Positions 31,317 to 42,937 of a stretch of DNA of 64,000 nt are shown in pieces (positions within the stretch are counted from its first letter, which is position 1; every line of letters begins with the position of its first letter). A model generated the notes under the pieces. The model saw only the letters and a list, made by a program, of their open reading frames with translations. It had not been told where the DNA came from and made no database searches. This DNA comes from Lentzea cavernae (lineage in GTDB: Bacteria; Actinomycetota; Actinomycetes; Mycobacteriales; Pseudonocardiaceae): assembly GCF_014653695.1 (NCBI RefSeq), contig NZ_BNAR01000001.1:806001-870000 (forward strand), read 5' to 3'. The position numbers and the translations under genes were made by a program.

Positions 31317-32147
31317 CTAGTTCCAGACCTTTCCCACCGCCTCGGCGACGGACGCGGCCTGCGCCCGTCCTGCCTCGGCGGCGGGCTTGCGCCGGGCCGG
31401 GTCCAGCAGGTTCGTGCCGATGGACTCCAGGGCGGCGCCGTCCGGACTGATCACGATCGACGGCACGCCGAGCTTCGCGGCCTGCGCGCCCGGCGTCGCA
31501 GCAGGGCTGGCCGACCGCGTCAACGGCGCGATGACCACGACTCGGTCGTACCCGGCCGCGAGGTCGACGTTCGCCACGGACCGCATGCCGCCGTCCATGT
31601 ACCGGTTGCCGTTGATGCTGACCGGCGGCCACACCAGCGGCACGGCGCAGCTCGACGCGACCGCCTTCACCAGCGGCACCCCGCTGTCGCGGTCGAACGC
31701 CACGAACTTCCCGGTCGCGGTGTCCACGGCGGTGACCTTGAGCAGGCGCTCCGGCCAGTCCTTCGTGGACAACCGGCTGTCGAACACCGCGAGCCGCGAC
31801 TCCTCGGAGGGTGTGCTGGCCTTCAGCGCGGCGCGCCCGAGGCGGGCCCGCTTCGCCGCCGGGGTTCCCGGCATCACGTAGGAAAGCGCGTACCTGACGA
31901 GCATCCACGGGGTCAGCCGGGCCGGGATCTCCCCGTCCGGCGGCAGGAGCTGGCCCGCGTAGAGGCCCGCCAGCTCGGCGCCTCCCGCCAGCTCCGCGGC
32001 CACCACCGATCCCGCGGACGTCCCGACGAACAGGTCGGCGTCGGTCAGGTCGACGCCCTGTTCGGACAGTCCGTGCAGAATTCCGGTCTCCCAGGCGATT
32101 CCGGTGACACCACCGCCACCCAGCACCAACGCGCGTTTTCCGGTCAC
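31317..32147 (-). CDS. patatin-like phospholipase
   Basis: 276 residues, cytoplasmic. Oxyanion loop LGGGGVTGIAWE (9-20), nucleophile GTSAGS at 42-47 (Ser44), and catalytic aspartate in NRYMDGGMRS complete the Ser-Asp dyad. Related proteins hydrolyse membrane lipids (RssA/patatin group). Divergent from metH with about 158 bases between; the GH8 gene lies upstream on the same strand, its start 121 bases beyond this stop, so the two are separate units. Confidence 0.9.
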   Translation of the reverse strand: MTGKRALVLGGGGVTGIAWETGILHGLSEQGVDLTDADLFVGTSAGSVVAAELAGGAELAGLYAGQLLPPDGEIPARLTPWMLVRYALSYVMPGTPAAKRARLGRAALKASTPSEESRLAVFDSRLSTKDWPERLLKVTAVDTATGKFVAFDRDSGVPLVKAVASSCAVPLVWPPVSINGNRYMDGGMRSVANVDLAAGYDRVVVIAPLTRSASPAATPGAQAAKLGVPSIVISPDGAALESIGTNLLDPARRKPAAEAGRAQAASVAEAVGKVWN

Positions 32148-32305
32148 GGCACCATCCTATGGAGTGGGACGGGTTCCTGGTCCATGGTCGAAGTTGGTAG
32201 CCTTGTACGCGAAACCGAGAAGCGCTGCAACGGGCTCGCACGCCTGCCACGCTCGGATTCGTTCCACCACGAACAAAGGGCGCTTCCGACTTTTCGGGAG
32301 CGCGC

Positions 32306-35878
<3,573 letters not shown>

Positions 35879-35944
35879 CACCTCTCGGCGTGAAAGCGCT
35901 TGCCGATACCGGTGGCCCTCATCCCGGTTTGGCACCAAGCGATG

Positions 35945-35950
35945 TAGCAT
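35945..35950 (+). promoter_or_regulatory. -10 element for binding-protein gene, locus B
   Basis: TAGCAT preceded by GCGATG and followed by CGGCCGCT, matching the context of TAGCCT at 19425 before the paralogous gene of locus A. A TTGG-CA-CCAA inverted repeat lies just upstream. It is 55 bases before the ATG at 36005. Confidence 0.4.
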
Positions 35951-36004
35951 CGGCCGCTCTGGAGATCAATCACCCGTGCAGGTCGAGCGAGCCCGAGGTC
36001 ATCC

Positions 36005-37039
36005 ATGCGAGGTGCGGCACTCGCGCTGGGTCTGGTGCTGCTGGCGGGCTGCGGTGGTGCCGCGCAGTCCGGGGCGCTGCCGCACGTCGGTTTCGTGGTC
36101 AAGCGCACGGGTGGCTCCTTCGCGCAGGAGATGACGAGCGGCTTCCACGAGGGCGTCGGCCGTGTCGGCGGGGTCAGCGCGACCGTGACGGGCCCGCCGG
36201 GGCAGGACGGGCACAAGGAAGTCGAGTTGTTCCGGGATTTGACGCTGGCCGCGAAAGGCGGAATCGCGGTGGCGACCTCCGAGCCCGCTCTGATGGCGCC
36301 GTCCATCGGTGAGGCGCTCTCCCAGCACGTGGCCGTCATCGGGGTGGACATGCGGCTCACCGCGAGTTCCGGGGTGAAACTCCACATCGGTAACGACAAC
36401 TACGAACTGGGCGAAAAGCTGGCTGACGAGTTGATGCGCCGATTGCCGCCGGACGCGACCGGAACGGTCGTGCTGGGAAACACAGCTCCGGGACTCGCCG
36501 GGTTCGACGACCGGGCGGACGGAATCCGGGGGCGATTCACCGAAAAGCTACCGGGGGTAGTGGTGCTGGGGCCGTTCGACACGCAACGTGACGACGCTGC
36601 GAATCGCGACGCGTGGAGAAGACTCGTCGCCGCGAATCCGAACGCCCTCGCGTTCGTTGGTACGGGCGACTGCGACGGGGTCAACCTCGCCGCGCTGAGG
36701 ACCGAGAAGTCGGCGAGGTGGCTGGTGGGCGGTTTCGGGGTCGACCCGAGAACGTTGCAGGCGGTGCGGGACGGCGCGATGGTCGCGACGGTCTCGCCCG
36801 AGCACTACCTCAAGGGCGCCGTGGCCGGCTGGCTGCTCGCGCGGCACGCCAGGGGCGGTGCGGCGCTGCCGGAGGGCTGGGTCGAGACGCCGGGGCTCAC
36901 GGTGACCACCGCGAACCTCGACCGCGTCCTGCACCGGCAGGAGTCGGAGAAGGCCCGCAAGGAGTTCTTCCAGCCTCAGATCGACAGCTTCGTCGAAGAT
37001 CCGGCGAGCTGGGTGCGACCGTTGGAGCAGGCACGGTGA
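36005..37039 (+). CDS. sugar-binding lipoprotein cotranscribed with a GGDEF-EAL protein, locus B
   Basis: 344 residues of the periplasmic-binding-protein type I fold, with a lipobox at LLAGC (Cys16). Mature part HVGFVVKRTGGSFAQEM, then GDCDGVNLAALRTEKSARW and EHYLKGAVAGWLLARHARGG, ending RPLEQAR. These match, in order, the locus A protein at 19467-20522, so the two are paralogues. The stop overlaps the start of the GGDEF-EAL gene by 3 bases, giving strict cotranslation. No ABC permease or ATPase is near. It most likely presents an extracellular ligand to the membrane c-di-GMP enzyme; ligand unknown. Confidence 0.87.
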   Translation: MRGAALALGLVLLAGCGGAAQSGALPHVGFVVKRTGGSFAQEMTSGFHEGVGRVGGVSATVTGPPGQDGHKEVELFRDLTLAAKGGIAVATSEPALMAPSIGEALSQHVAVIGVDMRLTASSGVKLHIGNDNYELGEKLADELMRRLPPDATGTVVLGNTAPGLAGFDDRADGIRGRFTEKLPGVVVLGPFDTQRDDAANRDAWRRLVAANPNALAFVGTGDCDGVNLAALRTEKSARWLVGGFGVDPRTLQAVRDGAMVATVSPEHYLKGAVAGWLLARHARGGAALPEGWVETPGLTVTTANLDRVLHRQESEKARKEFFQPQIDSFVEDPASWVRPLEQAR

Positions 37040-38958
37040 GCTTTTGGGAGGGCCGCGCCACCGCACGGGTGGCGACGGTCGGGCTGACGTTCGGGCTGCT
37101 GGTCCTGGCGGGACTGGCGCTGTGGAACAGCATCAACGCGCAGGCCACGACAGCGCACGTGCGGCAGGTCAACGACACCGGCGAGCGGTGGGCCCGCGTG
37201 CTGGAGCACATCAACGTCGCCGACAACGCCCTGCGCGACCTGCAGGTGGCGCGGACCGAGCAGACCGTCCAGCCGCTGGAGAACTCCATCGGCTCCGCGC
37301 GAGCCGAGCTCGAGGCGCTGCGCACCGGCGGCACGCCATCCGACGCCGCCGTGGCCTCGCGGTTGCTGCCGCTGTACGACCAGACCACGGAGATCCTGCG
37401 CAAGGTGGTGGCGGGCACCGACCCGCTGCAGGTGGACCAGGCGGACCTGGCGCACTCGTCGCTGCGGCGCCAGATCACCGCGACGATCGGGGCCAAGCGC
37501 CTCGACAGCACCGACTACCTGCGCGCGGCCGACGAGCGCAACGCCCGGCTGCGGATCGCGCAGATCGTGGTCGTCGTGCTGGACGCGGCCTTCGTGGCGT
37601 TGTTCGGCATGGTGCTGCTCGGCCAGCGGCGCATGATCCTGCGCCAGGCGGCCAAGAACGAGCACGAGGCGCACCACGACGCCCTGACCGGTCTCGCGAA
37701 CCGCACGCTGCTCGCGCGGCGGATGGAACAGGCCGTCGAGAAGGCGCGCAAGAAGGACGAGCCGCTGGCGTTGCTGATCGTGGACCTCGACAGGTTCAAG
37801 GAGGTCAACGACTCCCTCGGGCACCACACCGGCGACCTGCTGCTGCGCCAGGTGGCCAACCGCCTGTCGTGGGCCGTGCGCGACACGGACCTGGTGGCAC
37901 GCCTGGGAGGCGACGAGTTCGCCGTGCTGCTGCCCGGCGTCGGTTCGGCGGAGAACGCGAGCATGGTCGCGGAGAAGATCCTGCAGGCGCTGGCCATGCC
38001 GGTGACGCTGGAGGGCCTGGAGCTCGAGATAGCGGGCAGCGTCGGCGTGGCGCTGTGCCCGTCGGACTCAGGTGACGGCCACGAACTGCTGCGGCACGCG
38101 GACATCGCGATGTACGCGGCCAAGCGCGAGAAATCCGGCGTGGCCGTGTATGACGCACGCCTGCACGAACGCGGCGCCGCCCACCTGACCGCCGTGACGG
38201 AGCTGCGGCACGCGATCGACCGCGGCGAGCTGTTCCTGCACTACCAGCCCAAGGCCCTGGCCGACACGGGCGCGGTGTGCGGTGTCGAGGCGCTGGCCCG
38301 CTGGCAGCACCCGACGCGCGGTCTGGTGCGCCCGGACGAGTTCATCCCGATCGCCGAGGAGAACGGCCTCATCGAGCCGCTGACCCGGTACGTGATCGAC
38401 GCGGCGCTGCGCCAGTGCCGCACGTGGTCGGACGCGGGCTGGGAGGTGCCGGTGTCGGTGAACGTGGGCGCGGCCTGCCTGCACCACACCGAGTTCCCCG
38501 GCGACGTGGCCGACCTGATCAAGCGCCACGGCCTGCCCGCGCGCCTGCTGACGCTGGAGATCACCGAGTCCGCGATCATCTCGGACCCGGACCGCGCGGT
38601 GGAGGTGCTGCGCGGCCTGACGGAGCTGGGCGTGCGGTTGTCCATCGACGACTTCGGCACCGGGTACTCGTCGATCTCCTACCTGCGCAGCATGCGCGTG
38701 CACGAGATGAAGCTCGACCGGTCGTTCGTCACGCACATGTGCACCGACGCGGGCGATTCGGCGATCGTGCACGCGCTGGTGGCCCTGGCCCGCAACTTCG
38801 GGCTGCAGGCCGTCGCGGAGGGCGTGGAGGACCAGGACACCTGGACGGCGCTGGCCGAGGCCGGGTGCGACGTGGTGCAGGGGTACTTCCTCAGCGAGCC
38901 GTTGCCCGCTGAGGAGATCGTCGCCTGGCTCGGGGACCGGGCGGCCGCTCACGCGTAG
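37036..38958 (+). CDS. membrane GGDEF-EAL protein (c-di-GMP synthase/hydrolase receptor), locus B
   Basis: 640 residues. Helix about 12-30, a helical extracellular sensor, second helix about 174-196, then GGDEF at 291-295 with an RDTD inhibitory site five residues before it, and a canonical EAL at 418-420. Further EAL-domain motifs SVNVGAACL, LEITESAII and DDFGTGYSS are intact, so both making and breaking c-di-GMP is plausible. GTG 37036 overlaps the stop of the binding-protein gene. Overall layout and sequence parallel locus A (17347-19326), which has EVL in place of EAL. Probable ligand-gated control of c-di-GMP, which in actinomycetes governs development through BldD-type proteins. Confidence 0.92.
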   Translation: MSFWEGRATARVATVGLTFGLLVLAGLALWNSINAQATTAHVRQVNDTGERWARVLEHINVADNALRDLQVARTEQTVQPLENSIGSARAELEALRTGGTPSDAAVASRLLPLYDQTTEILRKVVAGTDPLQVDQADLAHSSLRRQITATIGAKRLDSTDYLRAADERNARLRIAQIVVVVLDAAFVALFGMVLLGQRRMILRQAAKNEHEAHHDALTGLANRTLLARRMEQAVEKARKKDEPLALLIVDLDRFKEVNDSLGHHTGDLLLRQVANRLSWAVRDTDLVARLGGDEFAVLLPGVGSAENASMVAEKILQALAMPVTLEGLELEIAGSVGVALCPSDSGDGHELLRHADIAMYAAKREKSGVAVYDARLHERGAAHLTAVTELRHAIDRGELFLHYQPKALADTGAVCGVEALARWQHPTRGLVRPDEFIPIAEENGLIEPLTRYVIDAALRQCRTWSDAGWEVPVSVNVGAACLHHTEFPGDVADLIKRHGLPARLLTLEITESAIISDPDRAVEVLRGLTELGVRLSIDDFGTGYSSISYLRSMRVHEMKLDRSFVTHMCTDAGDSAIVHALVALARNFGLQAVAEGVEDQDTWTALAEAGCDVVQGYFLSEPLPAEEIVAWLGDRAAAHA

Positions 38959-39884
38959 CTGTCGGTGTCCCGCCACTGGTTGATGAACGGCTGCATGAAG
39001 TCGACCATGGCGGGCAGCTGGTCCGCGACCGACAGGTAGGCGATCACCCGGATCGCGCCGACCGCGTTGACGAACCGGAGCACCTCCCGGTCGAGCTCGC
39101 GCAGGCCGTTGGCGCGGGCGCCCCGGTTGTAGGCGGCCTCGTACTCGAGCCCGAGGCCGGCGAGGTCCCACTCGACCGGGCCGTACGTGATCAGCTCGAA
39201 GTCGGAGAAGAGCGGGCCGTCCGTGCTCGCGAAGATGTTCGCGGGCGGCGAGTCGCCGTGGATCGGCTGCAGGCCGATGCCGGGAAACCTCGCCTCGAAC
39301 GCGGCCCGCGAGCTGACGAGCGGTTCCAGGACCTCCCACTCGGCCCGTGCCCGCCGGAGGTCCTCCGCGGTGACGATGTCCAGGCCCTCCAGCCTTTCCA
39401 GGCCCTCGCGGACGAACCGGGGTTCCGCCGAGGACAGGAAGTCCAGCTCGCCGGGGTAGTCCCGCAGCGCCCTGTGCAGGTCGGCTGCGAGCTCGGAGTT
39501 CTTGACGTAGTCCGGTTCCGCGCTCTTGTCCTCGTCGGTGAACGGCCAGAACGTGATGGAGAAACCGTCCCGCTGCACGGGTTCGCGCTTCACCAACGGG
39601 CTGGGCGGGATCACCGGGGTGCCCTGCTCGTGCAGCCACTGAGCCACGTCGAGTTCCTGCTGCTGGCGCCTGGCCAGCGATTCGAGCGTCGTGGTGTGCG
39701 GCAGGACGGTCGGGATCCGCGCCACGACCGGCGAGGGCGCGAGGTGCACGACGACGGAGAACAGTTCGTAGAGGACCTCGCCCCCGGTGATCTCCAGGCC
39801 GAGTTCGCGACCCGCTGCCACGGCGGCCTGAGCGGCCGCTTCGGTGCGGTGGGCGATGTCTTCAGGGGTCGCGAAGGCTGTCAT
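38949..39884 (-). CDS. aminoglycoside phosphotransferase (APH)-fold kinase
   Basis: 311 residues of the protein-kinase-like APH superfamily. Catalytic loop IHGDSPPANIF (H-x-D-x4-N) and metal loop FSDFELITYGPVEWDLA are intact; the N-lobe has VVARIPTVLPH. No antibiotic is implied, since actinomycetes carry many such small-molecule kinases. It starts about 55 bases from the divergent NUDIX gene. Its last 10 bases overlap the convergent GGDEF-EAL gene. Confidence 0.82.
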   Translation of the reverse strand: MTAFATPEDIAHRTEAAAQAAVAAGRELGLEITGGEVLYELFSVVVHLAPSPVVARIPTVLPHTTTLESLARRQQQELDVAQWLHEQGTPVIPPSPLVKREPVQRDGFSITFWPFTDEDKSAEPDYVKNSELAADLHRALRDYPGELDFLSSAEPRFVREGLERLEGLDIVTAEDLRRARAEWEVLEPLVSSRAAFEARFPGIGLQPIHGDSPPANIFASTDGPLFSDFELITYGPVEWDLAGLGLEYEAAYNRGARANGLRELDREVLRFVNAVGAIRVIAYLSVADQLPAMVDFMQPFINQWRDTDSYA

Positions 39885-39938
39885 GGCGCGATCGTGTCAC
39901 GACGACTCGGGCGATCGCAGATCATTTACGGTGGGTCC

Positions 39939-40376
39939 ATGGCCGACCGCCACCTGATCGACGCCCACGTGCTGCTCGTCCGCGACGGCGAGGTGCTGCT
40001 CAGCCGCCGCCGTGATCCCGACCCCCGGTTCGACGGCCTGTGGCACCTGCCGTCCGGCAAGCTCGACGCCGGTGAGTCCGTGCTCGACGCGGCCGCGCGC
40101 GAGGCCCTCGAGGAGGTCGGCGTGGTGATCGACCGCGAGGCTCTGCGGCACGTGTACACGGTGCATGCCAACGGGTTCGGCGTGGAGCCGCGGCTCGGGC
40201 TGTACTTCGAGGCACGGCGCTGGAGCGGCGAGCCCGTGAACCGCGAGCCGGAGAAGTGCTCGGAGCTGCGGTGGTTCGCGGTGGCGGCCCTGCCGGAGGA
40301 CATGATCACCTACTCCGCCGCCGGGATCACCGGTTACCTCTCCGGAGAGACGTTCGGCGTGCTCGGCTGGGGCTGA
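39939..40376 (+). CDS. NUDIX hydrolase
   Basis: 145 residues. The complete Nudix box GKLDAGESVLDAAAREALEEVGV (shown here as G-x5-E-x7-REALEEVG) lies near residues 44-66, with LWHLPSGK before it. Such enzymes cleave nucleoside-diphosphate-linked compounds, including oxidised nucleotides; the substrate is unknown. TACGGT at 39927-39932 ends 6 bases before the ATG at 39939, the pattern of a leaderless transcript. The 3' 43 bases overlap the convergent TetR gene. Confidence 0.88.
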   Translation: MADRHLIDAHVLLVRDGEVLLSRRRDPDPRFDGLWHLPSGKLDAGESVLDAAAREALEEVGVVIDREALRHVYTVHANGFGVEPRLGLYFEARRWSGEPVNREPEKCSELRWFAVAALPEDMITYSAAGITGYLSGETFGVLGWG

Positions 40377-40942
40377 ACGAGCCCGTCCAGCAGGAGGGTG
40401 ACGACGCCGTCGGCCTCCGCTCGCCAATCAGGACGGTCGTGGGCCGCGCTGATGCCGTGCAGCGCCATCATGACGGCGCCGGCGCTCACGTCGCCCCGGA
40501 CCGTGCCGTCCCGCACCGCGGCGGCCACCAGGGCGGTGACGGCCTGCTCCAGCGCTTCGCCGCCCTCGGCGAGCGCGGCGGTGGAGGTGGCCATGAGGGT
40601 CGCGAGCGTCCGCGCCAGGCCCTGGTGCGCGTCCAGGTGGTCGACCATGCCGCGGAGGAAGGTCGCGAGGGCCTCGTGGGCGGGCAACGCGTCCCGCAGC
40701 CGGCGGGCCCGGTCGCACAGTGCGGCGACTTCCTCGTGGTAGACCGCCTCGGCCAGCGCCTCCCTGGTCGGGAAGTGGCGGTACAGCGTGCCCGTGCCCA
40801 CCCCGGCCAGCCGGGCGAAGTCGTCGAAGCGCAGGTCGAAGAACTCCCCGGCGTCGCAGACCTCCCTGGCCTTGGCCAGCAGGGCCTGGCGGTTGCGCTG
40901 GGCGTCCGCCCGCAGCGGCTTGTCGCTCCCTCTCGTTGACAA
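40334..40942 (-). CDS. TetR-family transcriptional regulator
   Basis: 202 residues. N-terminal helix-turn-helix: RNRQALLAKAREVC then RFDDFARLAGVGTGTLYRHFPTREALAEAVY; the C-terminal ligand domain has the SBP56/TetR_C-like FLRGMVDHLDAHQGLARTL. TTG at 40942 is taken as start, since the frame upstream reads into the operator; GGAGG lies about 10 bases before. Divergent from a ketopantoate-reductase-like gene across a strong palindrome, so it probably represses both. Confidence 0.88.
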   Translation of the reverse strand: MSTRGSDKPLRADAQRNRQALLAKAREVCDAGEFFDLRFDDFARLAGVGTGTLYRHFPTREALAEAVYHEEVAALCDRARRLRDALPAHEALATFLRGMVDHLDAHQGLARTLATLMATSTAALAEGGEALEQAVTALVAAAVRDGTVRGDVSAGAVMMALHGISAAHDRPDWRAEADGVVTLLLDGLVQPQPSTPNVSPER

Positions 40943-40967
40943 ACGGAATCTACCTCCATATTTTCGG

Positions 40968-40988
40968 AAGTGGAGATTGTCTCCACTT
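40968..40988. promoter_or_regulatory. TetR operator
   Basis: AAGTGGAGA (40968-40976) and TCTCCACTT (40980-40988) form a perfect inverted repeat around TTG, in the 70-base gap between the TetR gene and the rightward reductase gene. Position and symmetry fit a TetR dimer site. Confidence 0.7.
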
Positions 40989-41012
40989 TCATCGTAACCC
41001 ACGAGGTGGACC

Positions 41013-41954
41013 GTGAAGATCCTCATGTTCGGCCGCGGCGTGATCGCCACCGCGTACGGCTGGGCGCTCGAACGAGCTGGGCACGACGTCGAGTTCTACG
41101 TCCGGCCCGGCCGCGCGGCGGAGTACGGGGACACGACGAGCCTCGACCTGATCGACGCACGGCGGCGCCCGTGGGGGCAGCGCGTCGTCGAGGAGTGGCC
41201 GGTGCGCCTGCGCGAGGACCTGCCGCCGGACCACGACTTCGACCTCATCGTGCTGAGCGTGTCGCACCACCGCCTGACGGAGGCCGCGGCCTTCCTGGCA
41301 CCCCGCGCCGGCGGGGCCACGGTGCTGGTGTTCGGCAACATATGGGCCGAGCCGCTGGACGCGATCGGCGCGCTGCCCGTCGACCGGGTCGCGTGGGGTT
41401 TTCCCCAGGTGGGCGGCGGTTTCGGCAAGGACGGCGTGCTGCGCGCGACGATGATGCGGCCGGTCCTCTTCGGCACCGTCGGCCCGCTGACCGACCGGGA
41501 GCGGGCCGTGCGCCGGGTGTTCGGCGAGGCCGGGTTCCGGATCAAGGAGGAGCCGGACTTCCGCGGCTGGCTGCTGACCCACTTCGTGTCGGACGCCGGC
41601 CTGCACTCGCAGGGCCTGAGGCTGGGCTCCCTGGCCGATCTGGCCGGACGGACGCGCGACCTGCGCGAGGCGCTGCTCGCCGTCCGCGAGCTCTTGCCGC
41701 TTCTGGAGGCAAGGGGTGTCGACCTGCGCCGCCGCGCGCTGGCGTTCCGCGCGCCGACCTTCTTGACGGCTCCCCTGATGGCCTTGCTGACCGCTCATTT
41801 CGAGCCCGCGCGCGTGAACTTCGCGGCGCACGACGACCCGTCGGCCGAGGAGCCGAAGGCGATCTGCCGGGACGCGCTGGCGGAAGCCCGCCGACTGGGC
41901 GTTGTGGCGCCGAGGCTGGAGGCGGCGGAACCGAGCTTCGCGACGCACGCCTGA
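41013..41954 (+). CDS. ketopantoate reductase (PanE/ApbA)-family protein
   Basis: 313 residues. N-terminal NADP-binding fold MKILMFGRGVIATAYGWALERAG (G-x-G-x-x-A), followed by DFDLIVLSVSHHRL and the glycine-rich GGATVLVFGNIW, as in ketopantoate reductases. The C-terminal helical domain is present but less like PanE, so it may act on another 2-keto acid or sugar acid. GTG at 41013 has GAGG upstream. Divergent from and probably controlled by the TetR protein. Followed 20 bases later by an AraC gene with its own leaderless-type -10. Confidence 0.75.
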   Translation: MKILMFGRGVIATAYGWALERAGHDVEFYVRPGRAAEYGDTTSLDLIDARRRPWGQRVVEEWPVRLREDLPPDHDFDLIVLSVSHHRLTEAAAFLAPRAGGATVLVFGNIWAEPLDAIGALPVDRVAWGFPQVGGGFGKDGVLRATMMRPVLFGTVGPLTDRERAVRRVFGEAGFRIKEEPDFRGWLLTHFVSDAGLHSQGLRLGSLADLAGRTRDLREALLAVRELLPLLEARGVDLRRRALAFRAPTFLTAPLMALLTAHFEPARVNFAAHDDPSAEEPKAICRDALAEARRLGVVAPRLEAAEPSFATHA

Positions 41955-41974
41955 CGGCGGGTTACCGTGAACGG

Positions 41975-42865
41975 ATGGCACTCGTGCACCCGCCCGGCCT
42001 GACCAGGTTCCGGACGCACGACCTGCCCGGCGCGCGCAGGCTGGCCGGGTGGGAGGAGCACAACGCCCGCGCCCTGGTGGGACTGCGCGTCGAGGCGTCC
42101 AGGCCGTTCGAGGGCGCCGAGGTCAACCTGGCGCTGCCGCGCCTGCAGGTGGCGCGGGTGAGCGGGTCTCCGCACGCCGTTGAACGCGACGTCCGGCAGA
42201 TCGCCGAGCACCCGGCCGACGGCGTGGTCGTCTACTTCATGCTCGCCGGTGAGAGCCGCTTCGAGCACCGGGGCGGCCGTGAGCTGGTCGTCCCCGGCCA
42301 GGCGCTCGTGCTGGACGGCGACCAGCCGTTCCGGCGCGAGTTCTCCGGCGGCCTCACCGAACTGGTGCTGAAAGCGCCGCGCCGCGGGCCTGTTCAGCCT
42401 CGGGTGTTCGACTTCCGGGCCGACGCGCACGCACGGGCGTTGGTGACGGCGTTGTCGGGTGCGTTGCGCGGCCCGGCCGACTGGGACGGTCTGGAGCAGA
42501 CCGCCACCGACCTGCTCGGCACGTTGCTCGGCGGCACCCGCACACCGGCCGCCGACCTGGCGGCCGCCCACGCCTTCATCACCGCGCACCTGCACGAGCA
42601 GGAGCTGTGCGCGCAGCGGATCGCCGCCGCCGTCGGCTACTCGGAACGCCACCTCTCCCGGCTGTTCGCGAGGTCCGGGCAGAGCGTGCCGCAGGCGATC
42701 CTGAACGCCCGGCTCGACGCCGCCCGGCTGAGGCTGGCCGAGCCGATCTCCCTGGCCGAGGTGGCCGCGCGGACGGGGTTCGTCTCGCAGGCGCACTTCT
42801 CCCGCACGTACCGGGCGCGGTTCGGCGTGACGCCGCGGCAGGACCGGGCGGCGCTGCGGTCCTGA
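41975..42865 (+). CDS. AraC-family regulator, probable controller of the hydroxyquinol operon
   Basis: 296 residues. N-terminal cupin-like sensor domain (VVYFMLAGESRFEHRGGRELVVPGQALV) and C-terminal two-HTH AraC domain (ELCAQRIAAAVGYSERHLSRLF; SLAEVAARTGFVSQAHFSRTY), ending RFGVTPRQDRAAL. TACCGT at 41963-41968 ends 6 bases before the ATG, a leaderless-type -10. The hydroxylase gene follows after 72 bases that carry an inverted repeat, making this the likely activator of the aromatic pathway. Confidence 0.85.
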   Translation: MALVHPPGLTRFRTHDLPGARRLAGWEEHNARALVGLRVEASRPFEGAEVNLALPRLQVARVSGSPHAVERDVRQIAEHPADGVVVYFMLAGESRFEHRGGRELVVPGQALVLDGDQPFRREFSGGLTELVLKAPRRGPVQPRVFDFRADAHARALVTALSGALRGPADWDGLEQTATDLLGTLLGGTRTPAADLAAAHAFITAHLHEQELCAQRIAAAVGYSERHLSRLFARSGQSVPQAILNARLDAARLRLAEPISLAEVAARTGFVSQAHFSRTYRARFGVTPRQDRAALRS

Positions 42866-42878
42866 GTTTTTGCCTGTT

Positions 42879-42893
42879 TCCGCCACGTGCGGA
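42879..42893. promoter_or_regulatory. inverted repeat before the hydroxyquinol operon
   Basis: TCCGC (42879-42883) and GCGGA (42889-42893) around CACGT, 45-59 bases upstream of the monooxygenase ATG. Possible regulator site; AraC sites are usually direct repeats, so a different protein may bind. Confidence 0.3.
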
Positions 42894-42937
42894 GAGCGCG
42901 GCCTCCTGGACGGGACCGGGCTGTCAGCGTTCTCGCC

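Noticed and set aside
32148-32305. Cobalamin riboswitch before metH
   Set aside because: The space is short and I could not find a B12-box-like conserved core; no convincing fold by eye.
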